This document shows positions 44,157 through 55,422 of a stretch of DNA of 64,000 bases, in pieces. Location: assembly GCA_010909165.1 (NCBI GenBank), contig MU008177.1:310001-374000 (forward strand). Direction: 5' to 3'. The stretch comes from Anthoceros angustus. Lineage: Eukaryota; Streptophyta; Anthocerotopsida; Anthocerotales; Anthocerotaceae. A model generated the notes under the pieces. The model saw only the letters and a list, made by a program, of their open reading frames with translations. It did not search any database and was not told the origin of the DNA. Positions within the stretch are counted from its first letter, which is position 1; each line of letters opens with the position of its first letter. Both the position numbers and the translations under genes were made by a program.

Positions 44157-44350
44157 CAGGCGGCGTAGTCTGGCAACGGATCTTCTGCTTGGGGATGGTC
44201 CAGCTGGGCGGACGGCGTATTCCGGTAACGGATCTGCAACTAGGCGGGATGGTCCAGCCGGGCGGCGTAGTCCGGTAACGGATCTGCAACTAGGCGGGAT
44301 GGTCCAGCCGGGCGGCGTAGTCCGGTAACGGATCTGCCCCTGGCGGGGGG
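44157..44350. repeat. Tandem repeat, period 50-52 bp, about four copies
   Basis: TCCGGTAACGGATCTGC occurs at 44221, 44271 and 44321, with a diverged copy (TCTGGCAACGGATCT) at 44169. Units also carry GGGATGGTCCAGCCGGGCGG. Confidence 0.9.
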
Positions 44351-44480
44351 GCGGCCGGTGGAAGAAGTCCGGCGGAATGATGAGTTACGGCCTGGCGGTT
44401 GCAAGGACCTAGGGTTAGGATACATATATATGCGGGTTAGATTAGGGTATGGGGGGTATATAAGGAGGTTTGGGCGCCCA

Positions 44481-44560
44481 AGAAGAACAAGAAGTATTTT
44501 ATTGAAGTCCACTAAGGACGGATTTCCGTCGAGGGAAATCCGTCCAAGACCAGAGACTAT
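44481..44560 (-). mobile_element. Possible third LINE-type 3' end with a perfect 12-bp hairpin
   Basis: GGACGGATTTCC (44516-44527) and GGAAATCCGTCC (44534-44545) form a perfect hairpin with a 6-base loop. On the minus strand it is followed by TTAGTGGAC, an AT-rich stretch and a CTTCTTGTTCTTCTT tail. This is the same order as in the LINE ends at 13406 and 43000, although the stem sequence differs. Confidence 0.5.
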
Positions 44561-44739
44561 CCCTAGTGCCAACTTCACGCTCTGTGTGCTCTTGCCCTCC
44601 TGTGCTCGAGGAGCGGAGTATGTTCTTGCGGCACCTTGCAGGATTAATTGGTAGTAGGGGGATGTGTCGAGAGCTCTGGTGATGAGCTCCGCTAACACGC
44701 TTGGCGGGTGCAAACTGGGGTCGAGCTGGAGCTCAAGTG

Positions 44740-44958
44740 GTGCTTGAGGGAGATCCCTCGGCGCGAAGCCAACCTTGGAGGCTGTTGGAACGGAGGCCAT
44801 GGGGTGGTAGGCTGCGAAGCCACTACCCCGCGGAACGTGAGCAGTCGAAATGATCAGGAAGCGCTTGGGGGTGATCTCTCCGTGCGAAAGCCATCCCTCG
44901 AGGCTACTGGGGTGGAGGCCATGGGGTTATAGGCTGAGAAGCCACTACCTCACAGAAA
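44740..44958. repeat. Diverged direct repeat, period about 122 bp
   Basis: The order GCTTGxGGGxGATC-CTC-GCGAAxGCCA...GAGGCCATGGGGT-GTAGGCTG-GAAGCCACTACC occurs at about 44740-44820 and about 44862-44950. Confidence 0.75.
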
Positions 44959-45421
44959 GCAAAGCATTCTGAAGGAGCAAAGTCGGTTTGGTGTGAATAC
45001 ATCGGTGTGTTGGTGTTCCGAATACTAGCTGTGGGTGAGTAAAGAGGAAGGGAAGACGGCGTTGCGGCCTGTGCGTTGCGTTGGGTTGCTAATACATGGA
45101 GTCGAGAGTTTGTGAGGTGAAAGAGGCGGAGCTAGGGAGGTATGTGCGCCGAGGCGCTAGGGTACGGAGACTGACAAAGGAACGAATCGCTAAGCCTGTT
45201 CCGGTCCGCCGGACCTTAAACAGTGTTTTGAGATACCCTGAGCGGAGCTTTGTGGAAGGTCCGGTGGGTTGTGTATTTGGTCCATTGAGTTGTTGTGTGG
45301 CACACGCGTCGGCTCTGCGGCTTTCGTCGGACCCAACCCAATTAAGTCCGTTCAGGCGACAAGTGGTGGAGTTAGGGCAGAATAAGCACGATTCTATTCC
45401 CTGTGGAACGAACCACAACAC

Positions 45422-46529
45422 TACATCGACAATGGGTAATAAGTGTGCACCCTACTAGTCCGCTACCAAAAGTTGCCCCACAATTAAGGAACAAGTAAGG
45501 TCCATCAACAAAGGAAGATCACCAAAGGTCGCGATAAGCTCCATCGACTAAGGAACAAGTAAGGTCCATCAACAAAAAACCATGACCATCTTCTCTTGGT
45601 GGTGCTAATTGCATAAATTTTTCATGTAGAACTCAATGTAGTTCTTTAAAGACATGAATCAAACAAAACAGTATGATCATCTTCTCATATTTGTACTAAT
45701 TTTATAAATGATTAATATAGACTTCAATACAATTCTCTTGGATGTCTCAATTTATTCACACAACTTTTCATTAATTATTAAGAGAAGCAATACAATAACG
45801 TCACCTATGAAATGTATAACCTATAAAAACTCCATCTATGTTCCATGATGGGAAATAAATTATATAGGATCTTGCATGATAACGAGTAGAATAATGATCC
45901 TTTATCTCTCATTTCTTATAAGTTCCAGCTCAATATGACCTTTAAGGCCCTCTATTACTAAAAGCAATATGGTAGATGAGTTTATCTATCTTGTATGTCT
46001 CCGATAAAATGCCATTGATTTTGTAAGTTACTTTAGAAAAGAACAGCCCTATATTACAATTTTGCATAAATAAACTTGTGATACATTCCTCAATATTATA
46101 AGATTGCTTAGAAATTGTTAGGAGCGCCCTATCAAGCTACAAAGACCTTCAAGAAAAGAAGAAGAAGAAGAAGAGGAAGAAGAATTATATTTAAGCCCTC
46201 ATGGATCCGTCCCACAACTTCGGAGCGCGCCCATTTCCCGTTTTCCATGCATGAGTTCATTGCACTGAGTATTCAATATTGAATTGAGCATGAGTTTAGA
46301 GAGCGCAAGATTATTACGCTCAATATTCAATATTGAATTTAACGTGATTCTAAGGCGTGCCAAATTTCCTGTGAGTCTGATCAATGTGCTTTGAATTCAT
46401 TATTTAGTTTTCAATTACAATATAAGTTTAAGATATATTTTACTCTAGTTAGTACAACAAATATGCTTTGCATTAAGTATTTAATTTTCAATTAAAATAT
46501 AAGTTTAAGATATATTCGAGTCTAGTTAG
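45422..46529. other. AT-rich intergenic DNA with short repeats; no gene
   Basis: ATTCAATATTGAATT palindromes occur at about 46268 and 46325. A direct repeat of about 77 bp (TGCTTTG...TTTTCAATTA-AATATAAGTTTAAGATATATT-CTAGTTAGT) starts at about 46388 and 46465. The last repeat ends just beyond the stop codon of the Gnk2-like gene. Confidence 0.5.
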
Positions 46530-46919
46530 TTAAAACTGAAATTTTTCATAACGAATATAACAATTTTCTGCTTGGATCTCAACCCCAACTTTCATTGGGC
46601 ATTGGAGATCAATAATAATTTCAATTCCCTTTAAGCAATCTTTACATTCAATTACAGTATCTGTTTTACAAAATGATTGAAAATATACTATGGGTGTAAA
46701 AGTACCTTCTGCCATGGCCTTGGATTTGAGACCCTCATCTTCGTACATTAGAGGATAATCAGCATAAAAATAAATCTTTGCTAAGGCAGCGGTAATAGCT
46801 TTTTGATAATCTGAATTAATTAAATATGCTTCCGCACTACATCTATATGTTTGTACTGCTTCATTTCCTTTTAAGCAAGATAATATAATAAAAATATCAA
46901 AAATATTAAAATATTTCAT
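46530..46919 (-). CDS. Secreted Gnk2-like (DUF26, stress-antifungal) protein
   Basis: A complete 129-codon frame. Residues 1-23 form a hydrophobic signal peptide (MKYFNIFDIFIILSC...). The rest follows the ginkbilobin-2 pattern, with C27 near the start and then C84-x7-C92-x2-C95-x11-C107-x12-C120, ending RYEKFQF where family members usually have RY-x3-F. The first spacing is normally x8. Gnk2 domains of this single-copy kind are small apoplastic proteins. Some bind mannose and inhibit fungi, while others form parts of cysteine-rich receptor kinases. No kinase or membrane segment follows here. Its base composition is far more AT-rich than other genes in the window, and it stands alone among repeats. 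A short TATA-rich region lies upstream (46920-47000). Expression is unproven. Confidence 0.65.
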   Translation of the reverse strand: MKYFNIFDIFIILSCLKGNEAVQTYRCSAEAYLINSDYQKAITAALAKIYFYADYPLMYEDEGLKSKAMAEGTFTPIVYFQSFCKTDTVIECKDCLKGIEIIIDLQCPMKVGVEIQAENCYIRYEKFQF

Positions 46920-47229
46920 TTTCTCTATATATCAATACATATATATGCCTGTTATGTCATATATCAAAATTTGTATCATACCTTAAAATATGATAATGAA
47001 ACAAAATTAATGTTACACAGGTTACTCTATATAAAAAAATATAATATAAAAAATAAAGTGTTTGTTGATCAATTATTCCATGCGCATGAAATTGTTGTTA
47101 TAGATCATTTTATGTTACACTAAGTGAATCTATATAGAAAAATAAAATATAATAAAAATAGAGTTTTTGTTAATCAATTATTCCATGCACACGTTTCAAA
47201 ATATTCAATAGAAGAAGGCGAGGAATTTT
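46920..47229. other. Very AT-rich spacer upstream of the Gnk2-like gene
   Basis: It contains TATATATA words and two diverged copies of a stretch (TATATA-AAAAATA-AATATAA...GTTTTTGTTAATCAATTATTCCATGC), at about 47030-47080 and 47130-47190. No coding sequence was seen. Confidence 0.45.
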
Positions 47230-48861
47230 ATTAGCTCAATGGGGGACACAGATGACTACATTTAGTCCTTGATAGGGGTGATTCCATCTGTCTGCTCATA
47301 GCCTCAAAGTACTCCTGCACTTTTCCCACAGCACCCTCATAACTACAAACTGTGAGCACACTGAGGAATGTGATGCCATCTGGCTGTACATCATCCTCTC
47401 ATTCTCTGCACCAAGTCAAGACCGCTTCACTGTCTCCTTGACAGGTATAGCCTGCAATACGTGCATTCCAGGCGACAACATCTCTCGGGGGCAAAATGTG
47501 GCCGACAACGAATTAACATGTACGGAAAGTGTGGCAGCATGCTCGAGGAACAAAAATGTTACATTCTCGAGGAACAAAAATGTTACATTACCCAGTACAC
47601 AGATTCCTGCTTCTTGCATAGCACAACAGAGATTCAGGACTTCCTGCACTTTTCACAGCTGCGAATATCCTGCCATCACGACAGTCCACATCAGCACATC
47701 CTTGAGACCGAGGCTATCAAACCCAATCCGAGCATCATCCAAGCTGCTACACTTGGCCATCCAAGTTCACCAAACGGGCAGAACTTGGCCATGCCCTGCA
47801 AGGCAGTCCATGCCACCTCGTCCTTTTGAACAAGTCCGTGAAATACTCTCTGAGCACCTTCTAAGCTGCCACACTCTGCATACATGTTCACCGAACTGCT
47901 AGCAACAAACACATCACCCTGCTGTCCTAATCTGCGTATGGAGATGCTTGCCCTTCAACGCCAGGGTGCCCACACATGCACATGCCTGCAATATACACGC
48001 AAATGTCACAGTCCGGGACAGCCATGTTTTCACCTTGCTTTGCACTGTAGAGGTGAAGGGCTTTCTGAACCATGCACTACTGGGAATATCCTGCTGTTAT
48101 GGTGGTCCACGTGACCACATCTTTGTGGTGATCAAGATGTGTTGTGACCAAGATGCACAAACACAGTTTGTGCCCTCAAACACAGTTTGTGCATCTTCCA
48201 AGCTGCCACACTTGCTTCCAAACTGTTGGCTACAAACCGTGTCTTAGATGCGCACAAATTACGCACTACCACATGAAGGCATCTCGGTCGGCAACGGCAT
48301 CACACACATCCATTGCCTCTCGCGACCTGCCATGAGAAGCATACATCCACAGGATGTGGTTGCACAGGATCGTGTCCGACTGTAACGCCGTTTTGACAGC
48401 AAAAGCATGAACCCGGACTGAGAACAAAGTCCTTGTCCACCACACATTTCTTCAGTGTAAAGGATAAAAGAGAGACTTTGAAATGCAACCCCCTGGCTGC
48501 ACCAAAACTCCCAAAGCCTCAACAGCCTCACTGACATGGCCCTGACAGCACAGCTCGCTCACGGAGTCAGCCGTTACGCTCCCTTTGTATCCTGCAGACC
48601 TACCAGGGTCAGCACCATCCGGCCAGCTCTAGTCACATCGAGGGGCACAATAATCCAGCAGTGAATCTGTCTCCATGCAGCCATGCTCTCACACGAGCTC
48701 TGGCGCTGTTCTTGTTTTTCCAGCAACAGGTTCCTTGAACTCAGCTCATCGGCAGCTCTTCCCAAAACACCAGCTAACCTCCAGAGGACCATGGCTCCGC
48801 GGGAGCTCGCGGGCCCCCGGCAAGACTCTACATCGCGCGAGAGCTCCTCCGAGAATTTCAC
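47230..48861 (-). pseudogene. Decayed PPR gene copy
   Basis: Minus-strand pieces in shifting frames follow the order of the intact PPR genes at 56-63 kb. There is an N-terminal part (about 48861-48574), first repeats (48537-48259), SSVNMYAECGSLEGAQRVF and KDEVAWTALQGM (about 47895-47800), and a C-terminal L-S-V-L-T-V-C-S-like segment (about 47350-47250). A 24-bp tandem duplication (47542-47589), several frameshifts and large internal losses show it is dead. It is closely related to the two intact minus-strand PPR genes and is probably an old duplicate. Confidence 0.7.
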
Positions 48862-49830
48862 TACAATGGCAGATTAATACGATTAAGTATTTTTCTATTT
48901 AATCAATTTTAATGTATTGAAAACTAGTTAAATCACTGACGAGGAGATGGGACTCCATAAGGATGGAGACGCCAGCCGACGGGAAGCCTTCTAGACTTGT
49001 GGAACTCGGAAGTTGGAACCACATAAAGTTGTCTTCGTAGTCTTCACAGTACTTCTCTCTCTTTAGTTTTACCACATGACTGTTTGACTTCGGCAGGCGC
49101 CCTTCGAGACTCCAGAACGCCCCGGATGACATGGACCTAGCCTTGACGCGCAATCCGAACGATGTGACATGAGGAAACAGGGGGTTCTTCACATTTTCGC
49201 CTTGGTGCTTACATAGACTTGTGTTCGAACACTGCTTAATGTGGCAGTGCAACAAAATCTCGTGCAATCTCTAAGCTCAGCGGTTCAGGAAAGCCGATGT
49301 AAAACTACACAAAGACCGAGAAACAGAAAGCAGGCCCTCCCACTTAGTCCCAATGCTGCAGCTGCCTGCCCTTTAGCAACGCTGCGAACTCCACTTTCTG
49401 GAGAGAAAGGTCCACCTTGTGCAACTAAATCGGTTAGTCGAATGACTTTTACTACCTATTGAGTTCACTGCAAACAGACAGTGTTATTCCTGTTCCGCCT
49501 ACTTCATCAGACGTCATTGCCTGGCCTTCTGACCCTGCAATGTGACCCAAGAAACGGAATAGTGTCCAGAAAAAAAATGACCCTGTGCACGCATCACAGA
49601 CCATCTGCCACCCGCAATCTCAAGGGAAACCTCCATGACTTGGACACGCCTAGCAACTGCCAAAGCTGAGACCCCCGTCAACCTTAGACCACAAGGTGCG
49701 AGGCTTCCCACAAGCTCAAACTGGAGACTTCCTGCGACCATACCTCGCCCTGAGCTTCGGATGCACGATCTCTTCTCCTAGACGCACTGAGGCTCCCACG
49801 GCTGCTCAGTTGCAAGAAAGAGCATACAGT
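48862..49830. other. 3' flank of the bHLH gene; no supported gene
   Basis: A 122-codon minus frame (48899-49267) is basic and has no recognised motif or splice partner, so it is not called. The final 300-400 bp probably include the bHLH 3' untranslated region. Confidence 0.35.
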
Positions 49831-51104
49831 TCAGGCAACAGGAGGCCTGAGAATGTGATCCTGCGATGTGTCAACAGCAGCAGGCGGCATCCATTGCCAC
49901 ATCGCCATGCCAGGGTAGCCTGCCATTTGTGCAGCTTTTGTACTAGCAGCTTGACTCTGGGCAGCAAAGGCTGCAGCTGCTGCATGCATGGCAGCAGGAT
50001 GAGGCATGAAACCAGCTGGCGATGTCATGGCCTTCACTTGCTGCTCCAACCTCTCCTTGTCTGCTTTCAACCTAAGCTTCTCGTCTCTAAGCTCATTCTT
50101 TTCCGTCTGGAATCACACATCACACGAGCAGCAAGTTACAATACAATGACATGGGCTTAAATGCCACCTCAGCAAGCTGCTACGCATGACAGCTGGGCAA
50201 CGCACCTTGAGATCCTTGATGGCTTCCCGAAGCTGGTGGTTGGAATCCTTCAACTGCTGAGCCTCTGTGCGGAGGCTGGTCAAAATGCGGACTGCATCAC
50301 TCAGGATAGTTGCCTTGTCCGTCTTGGGGGGACGAGTCGGCTCCAAAGCCTGACTCAGGTCCATAAACCTGCTCCCGTTCCCAGACAAAAAGAGTCATAT
50401 TTGATGCAACAACGGTATCAAAAACGAAGCAGCTATCAAGGACAACAGCCTAGGCCTGAAATAAAACCTCACCTGTCATTAAGCCTGTCCCTCCGCATCT
50501 TCTCCCGGCATGCTTTGTTCCCCGCTCCCGAACAAGACTCCTCCCTCACCCTGCTTGCAGAAACAATGCACTTCAACACAAGAGATCCACCGACTGGCGC
50601 AGGAGAAGAGGCAACGCACAGGGCATGATCCAGGCTCGTACCTTTTCCGCGGGCATACCTTATCCTGCTCCTCCGACTCACATTTGGAGCCGTCATTGTC
50701 CACACTGGTATCAGGCCAGGCATGCCATTAGCAGCCTACTCAGCAGCAGCAGCAGAGAGCAAAGTGCGAGAAACACAAAGGACGCAGACGGCCTTTGCCC
50801 GCCTAGCCAAGAACAATGCCACCCTGAGTTCACTCCACTCCACACCACAGCACAGCACAGCACACCACTCCACTCCACCTCACTTCCACTACAGCTAAAA
50901 CCAAACACCTCCGAGAAACGCAAAACAAACGAGACCCGAGCTGCGGAAAAGCGAAGCATACTTAGCGAGCGACCTGCAGTCCGGCTGCTCTATCGGCTGC
51001 TGCGTGCACCAGAAGAAGGCATTGGAGGGCTGAGTCTCCTCCACATCCAAGAGGTTCTCCGCGAGGAATGACATCCACTTGGTATTGTTGGAGGGCGAGG
51101 TCAT
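49831..51104 (-). CDS. bHLH transcription factor, group IVc (ILR3/bHLH104-like)
   Basis: Five exons with GT-AG borders and matching phase: 51104-50962, 50704-50642, 50550-50473, 50368-50206 and 50106-49831. They give 240 residues (Arabidopsis ILR3 is about 234). The basic region ACREKMRRDRLNDRF (82-96) has the E85/R89 pair that reads E-box DNA. It is followed by PPKTDKATILSDAV and a leucine-zipper extension (about 130-175). The C-terminus is an A/Q/M-rich segment and then MWQWMPPAAVDTSQDHILRP, the hallmark of this clade. Relatives control iron-deficiency and other stress genes, and in angiosperms they are targets of BTS-type hemerythrin E3 ligases. Exon 2 ends at the second of two nearby donors, because only that one keeps the frame into the basic region. 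Introns carry CACAGC-type microsatellites (about 50820-50880). Confidence 0.9.
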
Positions 51105-52946
51105 ACTGCCGCAGCCCCTCCACCCGCCCGGCCCGTCCCCCGACCCCTAGAAAGCTACCTCCAGCGCTTCCCCGCGGCAGCGCGCGGCAACCATCCCCCG
51201 GGAGCAGCAGTTCTAACCCCTACGCCAGGTCCACCTCCCTTCTTCCGCACATTCCCCCGCCTACGGCACCTGCACCTGCACCTGCCCCTGCTCCTGCTCC
51301 TGCTCCTGCACCTGCTCCTGCTCCTGCCCCTGCTCCCCCGGGCAGCAGCTAGACGCTCCGGTGCACACTCCCCGCCCCCCGGCTGCTCCGCTGCAGGCCT
51401 CGGGCGCCGCCCGGGGCATTCCAAGCTGCGAAACCGCAGTGATTTAGCAGCGTCCAAGCCCGGAATCCGCAACGTTGGGATCGATGGAATGCGTCGCACA
51501 TGCATCCGGCATGCACCGACCGGGCGCACAAAAATCTGATGGCGCGAGATGAGGCTGGGCACGCGCTCGCCTGTGGCTGTGGGCAGCCTGGATGGGGTTT
51601 CTCTCTCCCTCCGCACCGTCGCCCTCCTCTTTCTTGTGAGCACGGCCGGTGCAGCCACGACACGGACCTGCCTGTGCCTACCCAGATGGGATGCCACTAC
51701 ATTTTTTTACTTTTAAATCACCACATATCCAATCCCACTTTACACTTCGCAGTCAATCTAAAGTTTTTCTTAATGCCGACAGGCTAACTCATAAGGTTGT
51801 GGCTCCACCTCATGCTATTATGTTACCTACTATAATAGTAAATAAAATATATACATAAATTACATACACTGGTGGTTTGCATAGGGAACCTGGGACCTAA
51901 AATAGATCTCATACATTATCGTATCATATATGATAGTAATATATTGTTCTTTCATACGACTTTTAAAAAGACATTCTTATTGAGAGGAAGAGATATAAGA
52001 AGAGCCCATCCACCATGTCACATCAAAGGGAGACCCCGGGGCCGCAGTAGAAAGGAGTTCATAAGCTACGACTTTTAATCATGTTTTGATTGTATGGTAC
52101 AAAAACTTGTTTTTAGATACCTTTAAATATTTTTAATAATGTTAAATAATTAAAAAAAAATTCATACATACATAAAAAAAATTTAGAGACAAGAAAACAA
52201 ATTACATGCATTGAGATAGAGTAAACCCATCACCACATCACAAATTAGATGGAAAGAGATTGTCGTGGTTAGTAATGAAGCGAAAGGGAAGGAGTTAGCT
52301 TCGTACCAAAAAGGATGTACATAGGAAGGGAACGTGGAAGGCTCGTGTCTTGAGTCATTTTAAGATTTCACTTAAAGGAGCCTAAGAGATTGGAACTAAG
52401 ATCCGCGATCTTAATTTGAAATAGGTAGTCTTTCACGACAGACGACAGATTTGACATCTTAGATACCGATTGCGTGGCATTTACTCACCAGCCGATCCCG
52501 GTCAAGTTTGCAGACGCAAGAGTTAACGAAAATGTTGGAAAGGCCACCAGAATGCTGGCGTTTTGTCCTCGACTGAAGAGAATGGGAATGCGAAGCATCA
52601 CGCCAGCAAGCTGGGAAATGGAAGTGGTAAGAGAAAGGGACGACAGGAAGCGGCCTCCGTACTCCAATCAATCGCCAGGGCCAATGTCGAGTTCCTCCGA
52701 GCTCACAAGTGCGTCATGCGCATTGTGGTGTGGACACAAGGAGTGTTCAAGTCAGATTCGACACAACCGCTGCTGCCTCGGGCGCGGGTCAACCCAACCA
52801 GGCAGTCGGGTTGAATGTTGGTCCGGGCTGCCAAGCTGCCATTACCACCACATGTCGGCGTGGGGGCTTTTCCTAGGAAGGTGCGGAGGGCAGGGGAACT
52901 GGGGGGGTGTGGACCCAGGCGGGGCCGAGGCCCTTTTCCTGGGAGT
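51105..52946. other. Upstream region of the bHLH gene, then AT-rich repeat DNA
   Basis: 51105-51660 is GC-rich promoter/leader-like sequence with the microsatellite at 51269-51340. 51700-52450 is AT-rich with no coding sign. 52450-52946 is the 3' flank of the LpxB-like gene. The long plus frame 52474-53223 overlaps that gene's last exons in antisense and is not supported. Confidence 0.4.
51269..51340. repeat. (CCTGCT)n/(CCTGCA)n microsatellite
   Basis: About twelve hexamer units CCTGCT, CCTGCA or CCTGCC lie 170-240 bp upstream of the bHLH start codon, where they could fall in its leader or promoter. Confidence 0.9.
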
Positions 52947-55422
52947 TCAGGTGGATAGCATCCGCTCGACTTCACGACAGATGCGGTCTGATGCTCCCAG
53001 GCCGCTTTCCTGCCGGTGCTGTTGGAGGGAGGCCAGCCTGCTCCGCATGGTTGGTAGGTTGTCACCTGATAGGCACTTTTGCACTGTGTCAGCCACCTGG
53101 GCAGGTTCTACCAGGCCGATGAGCTCAGGGACGATCTCCTCACCTGCCCACCTGAGTGATGGAGACGGAAGTCAGGCACAGCAAGCCTTGGAGGGTGGGT
53201 TGCACTGTGGGGGAGGAGAGTGAGAGGAACCCACCGGTTAGGCCAGGAGATGTGCCCTGCCGACCTCAGGACAGCCATGTTCACCATGCGTGTTACTTGG
53301 TCCCCGCACCAGCCAGGGATGCTGGCAAGTAAGCCTAGGAGGCCTCCTGTGGCACCTCTGAAGAGCTGGAACAGATTCAGATTTAACAGGTTGTTCAGAG
53401 CTGTGGAGACGGCAGATATGTGGGAACTGGAATGAAGCCCAGGAGCGAATAGTGGTGGGAGGAATGGTCACCTCAAGGGCATGTGTTGGGAGGACGACTA
53501 CCATTGGAATGCCCAGAAAGCCGAGCTCCGCTGTGTTTGTTCCCACCTGGAGGATGGAGATGAGACACGCCCAAGTTAGGACCTAAAAGTTTTAAGAGAC
53601 GAGGGCGGGTAGACGTGATCTCTGAAGGGAGGAGTTGGGGTGATGGCGTACAGTGGTTAGGCAGAGGCAGCAACGCTTGTACACATGGTAGCTGGGATAC
53701 TGCTGCTGCACCTCAATTTCAACGCCGCCTTCTGTGACCAAGTATGTCTGCTTGCCAGCGATTCGGACATTTCCAGCACACCAGTTGAACTTGGTTATGT
53801 ATTTGTTGCGCTTGGGATCTCCTTGTCTGGCAAGCATCTCCACGCTGACTGTAGGAGCTAAAGGCAGTAGAAAATGTACACAACCATCCATTCTATCCTG
53901 CCAGCATAAGCGCCATGTCAGCCATGCGGCGTGCCACAGTCCATCACTCCAGAAGCACTCTCGGACAGGATGTAGATAGACCTGACCTCTTGTGGAGAAG
54001 CTCTGCCACGGCCATGAAGTAAGGCACACCAATGGCAAGTTTTATGTTCTGCTTAACAGCAAACAAACTGCTTCAGTCTGAGCACATATACAAAGCAGCC
54101 ACTCTCTCCAGCATTTCAGCTCCAACGCAGAATCCAACCTTCGATCCTGGAAGGAGCCCCAGCACTCTGACAGCCTCTTCACCCCTTGAAGTCTGCCCAA
54201 CAGAGGTTTGGTCTCTGTTCTTGGACTGCACACCATCTGATGCCCCATCCTCCAATCCCTTTCGACTATCTTGCTGTTGCTCGGTCAGAGCAACAGCATC
54301 CTCAAAAAGATCCCCTACCACCTTGCAGCCTGAGCGCAGCCAAGTCGGAACGCCTTGCAACACTTCAAGCGATCGCACCGCATACAAGTCCACCAGCCTG
54401 TCGTCAACACTTCAAACAGCACATGAGATCAAGAACTACAGAATCTGAGGGACAGCCAACGGCCCAGCACTGTGATGCGTTACCCTGGCCAGCGCACTGC
54501 ATCCTCGGCATACACAATTGTCCGGTAGCCAAGCCTTTTTCCAATGACGAGCTGCCACATGAAAGGCTACCGAATGTGAGGCACAACAAATGCAACATCC
54601 TTGCCAGGCCAGCCTTGTGGCAAGCAGAGATCCAGAACGCACCGCGCTGAACTGGTCCCCTCCCAAGAACACACAAACTCCTTTCCTGTACCAGTCCCAA
54701 CTGTCCGCTGTGCGATTCAGCAGTAGCAGCTGCCAAAAATGCTCCGGTCCCTGATTTCCACACACCCGTTACACAGGTCTGGTCCAGTCTGTTCTGTTGA
54801 CAGAGCTCAAATCCTCTCCCCTGAGCAACGGAGATATCTCACCTGCGACCTGTCCACTTCCCCGAAGGACCGTACCAGGTCCAGTTCACCTCCAGAGGCA
54901 TGCGGACACGGAGCTAGCACCACCTGCTCACAGCAAAGACAATCACCGAAATTCAAGAGAGCCCAGAGGGAAAGAGTCCGGAAAACATCACGCACGTACC
55001 GATACACGCAAAGCCGATCCCTGTGGCTGGAAGCGCCGGCGCAATGCAGCTACCACAGGCCTCACCCATGTGGCAACCTCACCGGGGCCGTTGGTAAGGA
55101 TGACTACATCTGATGGGCTGGAGGCATCCAGGTGGTGCTTCCCATTGCTACAATCCACAGCACTCACCCCAGATTGTGAAACTCGAGACACCAGGTGACT
55201 GCTGGGAGAAGACATCAGCTTCCAGTATCTTGTAGAAATAAAGGCATCTTCCCCGTTCCTCCTGCTGTTGAGCTGACATGGCTTCCTGCTCCTGGCTCCA
55301 GAGCAAAGCTCGGGGCCGGAAGTTTTTTCCTGGACACCTTGAAACGAAATCCAAGATTGCATGGCCCGGCCCCCGGCCATGGTCATGGCCATCGGCCAAG
55401 CTTGCTGACTTTCTTCCAACAC
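52947..55422 (-). CDS. LpxB-like GT-B family protein (lipid-A-disaccharide-synthase-related)
   Basis: Ten exons keep one frame: 55422-55006, 54923-54843, 54750-54643, 54551-54484, 54397-54139, 54048-53987, 53892-53652, 53546-53472, 53365-53235 and 53151-52947. They give 548 residues. The core follows the LpxB-related pattern of cyanobacteria and plastid-bearing organisms: VVILTNGPGEVATWVRPVV (about 106-124), APCPHASGGE, a GPEHFWQ segment, VFLGGDQF (about 193-200), GKRLGYRTIVYAE, VVGDLFEDA, LLPGSK (306-311), GVPYFMAVAE, HFLLPLAPTVS, TVGTNTAELGFLGIPMVVVLP (about 411-431) and a C-terminal WPNRWAGEEIVPEL segment. LpxB itself joins two UDP-sugar-derived lipids, but this subfamily has no reaction known to me. 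The first 100 residues could be a plastid or mitochondrial leader, and several ATGs are possible starts. The donors of exons 5 and 7 are weak but conservation supports them. Confidence 0.8.

Larger units (their letters stand above)
44018..45421 (+). mobile_element. LTR-like block (solo LTR or one LTR of a lost element)
   Basis: It starts TGTTGGGGGC and ends CCACAACA, so the ends form a TGTTG...CAACA inverted pair as in LTRs. A TATA-like GTATATAAGG lies at about 44456. The end resembles retroelement leaders (CCCTGTGGAACGAACCACAACA). No matching 5-bp target duplication was found (CGGTC before, CTACA after) and no second copy is in the window. Against the call, its internal repeats (44157-44350, 44740-44958) and a LINE-like tail suggest a composite. 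Confidence 0.35.

Noticed and set aside
48899-49267. 122-codon minus-strand frame downstream of the bHLH gene
   Set aside because: No recognised domain and no conserved neighbours; probably 3' untranslated or intergenic.
50642-50661. First possible donor of bHLH exon 2 (after GATAAG)
   Set aside because: It would put the bHLH basic region out of frame; the donor 17 bases further (AAAAG|gtacga) keeps the frame and gives the expected KRVREES sequence.
52474-53223. 249-codon plus-strand frame
   Set aside because: Antisense to the conserved last exons of the LpxB-like gene and without a recognisable domain.
52947-55422. Bacterial contamination as source of the LpxB-like sequence
   Set aside because: The coding sequence is split by nine GT-AG introns with consistent phases and lies between plant genes.
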